NCBI GenBank assembly: GCA_945869355.1
Contig: CAMBPA010000092.1
Coordinates: 1 to 6,015, forward strand
Source of the DNA: Bordetella parapertussis
GTDB taxonomy: Bacteria; Pseudomonadota; Gammaproteobacteria; Burkholderiales; Burkholderiaceae_B
Reading direction: 5' to 3'
DNA: 6,015 nt
Shown here: piece by piece, positions 5,450 through 6,015 of the stretch
How the letters are laid out: every line of letters begins with the position of its first letter
Position numbering within the stretch: the first letter of the stretch is position 1
The notes under the pieces: model-generated
The model's database searches: none
Told to the model about the DNA's origin: nothing
The model's input: the letters and a program-made list of their open reading frames with translations, nothing else
Made by a program: the position numbers and the translations under genes

Positions 5450-6015
5450 ATGCACCCTGAACCGATCAATCTGCTTGGGCTCGACGCATCGGCACTGACC
5501 CAACTGGTCGGGCAGTGGGGGGGCAAGCCGTTTCGTGCTCGCCAACTGCAAAAGTGGGTGCACCAGCGGGGTGCGAGTGATTTCGATCTCATGACTGACC
5601 TGGCGCGTGATTTTCGTGCCCAATTGTCTGATGCATGTGTGATCCAGGCTCCCAAAGTACTCACCCAACATAGTTCTGCGGACGGCACGCGTAAGTGGCT
5701 GTTTGATGTCGGACAAGGGAATGCGATTGAATCCGTGTTTATCCCCGAAGATGACCGAGGTACCTTGTGTATTTCGAGTCAAGCCGGGTGCAATGTCGCC
5801 TGCACGTTTTGTTCCACGGGGCATCAAGGCTTTAACCGCAACCTAAGCGCTGCCGAAATCATTGGTCAGCTTTGGTGGGCCAGGCACGAACTCATGCAAG
5901 ACACAGCCTCCGCACGAATCGGGTCGCAAGAGAGCTCTGCAGATGCGCGCTTAATCAGTAACGTCGTGATGATGGGTATGGGCGAGCCACTCCTGAACTA
6001 CGAACCGGTGCTCGC
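5450..6015 (+). CDS. rlmN: Dual-specificity 23S rRNA/tRNA adenine-C2 methyltransferase, 5' part
   Basis: RlmN is a radical SAM enzyme that makes m2A at A2503 of 23S rRNA and A37 of certain tRNAs, supporting decoding accuracy. The window holds 188 codons and cuts the gene at its right edge. Seen: [15 protein letters not shown] and [18 protein letters not shown] (N-terminal accessory domain, about 1-65), KWLFDV (82-87), [18 protein letters not shown] (94-111), the radical SAM cluster motif CNVACTFC (C114, C118, C121), [11 protein letters not shown] (122-132) and [13 protein letters not shown] (172-184), the last being the SAM-binding GGEP-like segment. The linker before VVMMGMGEP (about 146-168) looks longer than in E. 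coli. ATG 5450 gives the family start but lacks a strong Shine-Dalgarno; TTG 5429 is an in-frame alternative. The methylatable Cys and the C-terminus lie beyond the window. A G7 run lies at codons 23-25. Confidence 0.95.
   Translation, partial: MHPEPINLLGLDASALTQLVGQWGGKPFRARQLQKWVHQRGASDFDLMTDLARDFRAQLSDACVIQAPKVLTQHSSADGTRKWLFDVGQGNAIESVFIPEDDRGTLCISSQAGCNVACTFCSTGHQGFNRNLSAAEIIGQLWWARHELMQDTASARIGSQESSADARLISNVVMMGMGEPLLNYEPVL

Noticed and set aside
5441..5827. 128-codon minus-strand reading frame opposite rlmN
   Set aside because: The plus strand carries unmistakable RlmN motifs including CxxxCxxC; the antisense product shows no family features.

Overview
The window looks like an ordinary chromosomal housekeeping segment of a betaproteobacterium, most likely a Burkholderiales member and possibly close to the Alcaligenaceae. 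This rests on recalled protein features: a ValS of about 956 residues, a 141-residue nucleoside diphosphate kinase ending in NIHSR, an 86-residue S16, and an ndk-rlmN pair as is usual in that order. It is inference from memory, not from a search. I see no mobile element, CRISPR array, rRNA, tRNA or defence system.

Layout. Bases 1-90 hold the last 29 codons of an unrecognised plus-strand gene. An extended -10 promoter (about 103-131) and a leader with a terminator-like stem-loop (143-170) then precede a compact plus-strand operon: rpsP (193-453), rimM (473-1129) and trmD (1146-1916), separated by 19 and 16 bases. valS (1935-4805, minus strand) converges on trmD with an 18-base gap, and the best trmD terminator lies inside the last valS codons. 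A divergent regulatory region (4806-4993) separates valS from ndk (4994-5419, plus). The 5' part of rlmN (5450 to the window edge) follows ndk in the same frame after 30 bases.

How the genes fit together. All but one of the identified genes serve translation: a small-subunit protein (S16), a 30S maturation factor (RimM), two RNA methyltransferases that protect reading frame and decoding (TrmD, RlmN), and the synthetase that charges and proofreads tRNA-Val (ValS). Ndk balances the NTP pools. The classical rpsP-rimM-trmD order is kept, but rplS (ribosomal protein L19), the usual fourth gene, is not in its expected place.

The points that deserve a second look are small. They are a 10-base motif shared by the rpsP and ndk leaders at nearly the same spacing, a possible attenuator in front of rpsP, an in-frame 12-bp tandem duplication beside the predicted catalytic Asp of TrmD, a Gly in place of Pro in the ValS editing-site motif, exact DnaA-box sequences in valS, and a perfect operator-like inverted repeat between valS and ndk. 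I do not see evidence for a new biological system here.
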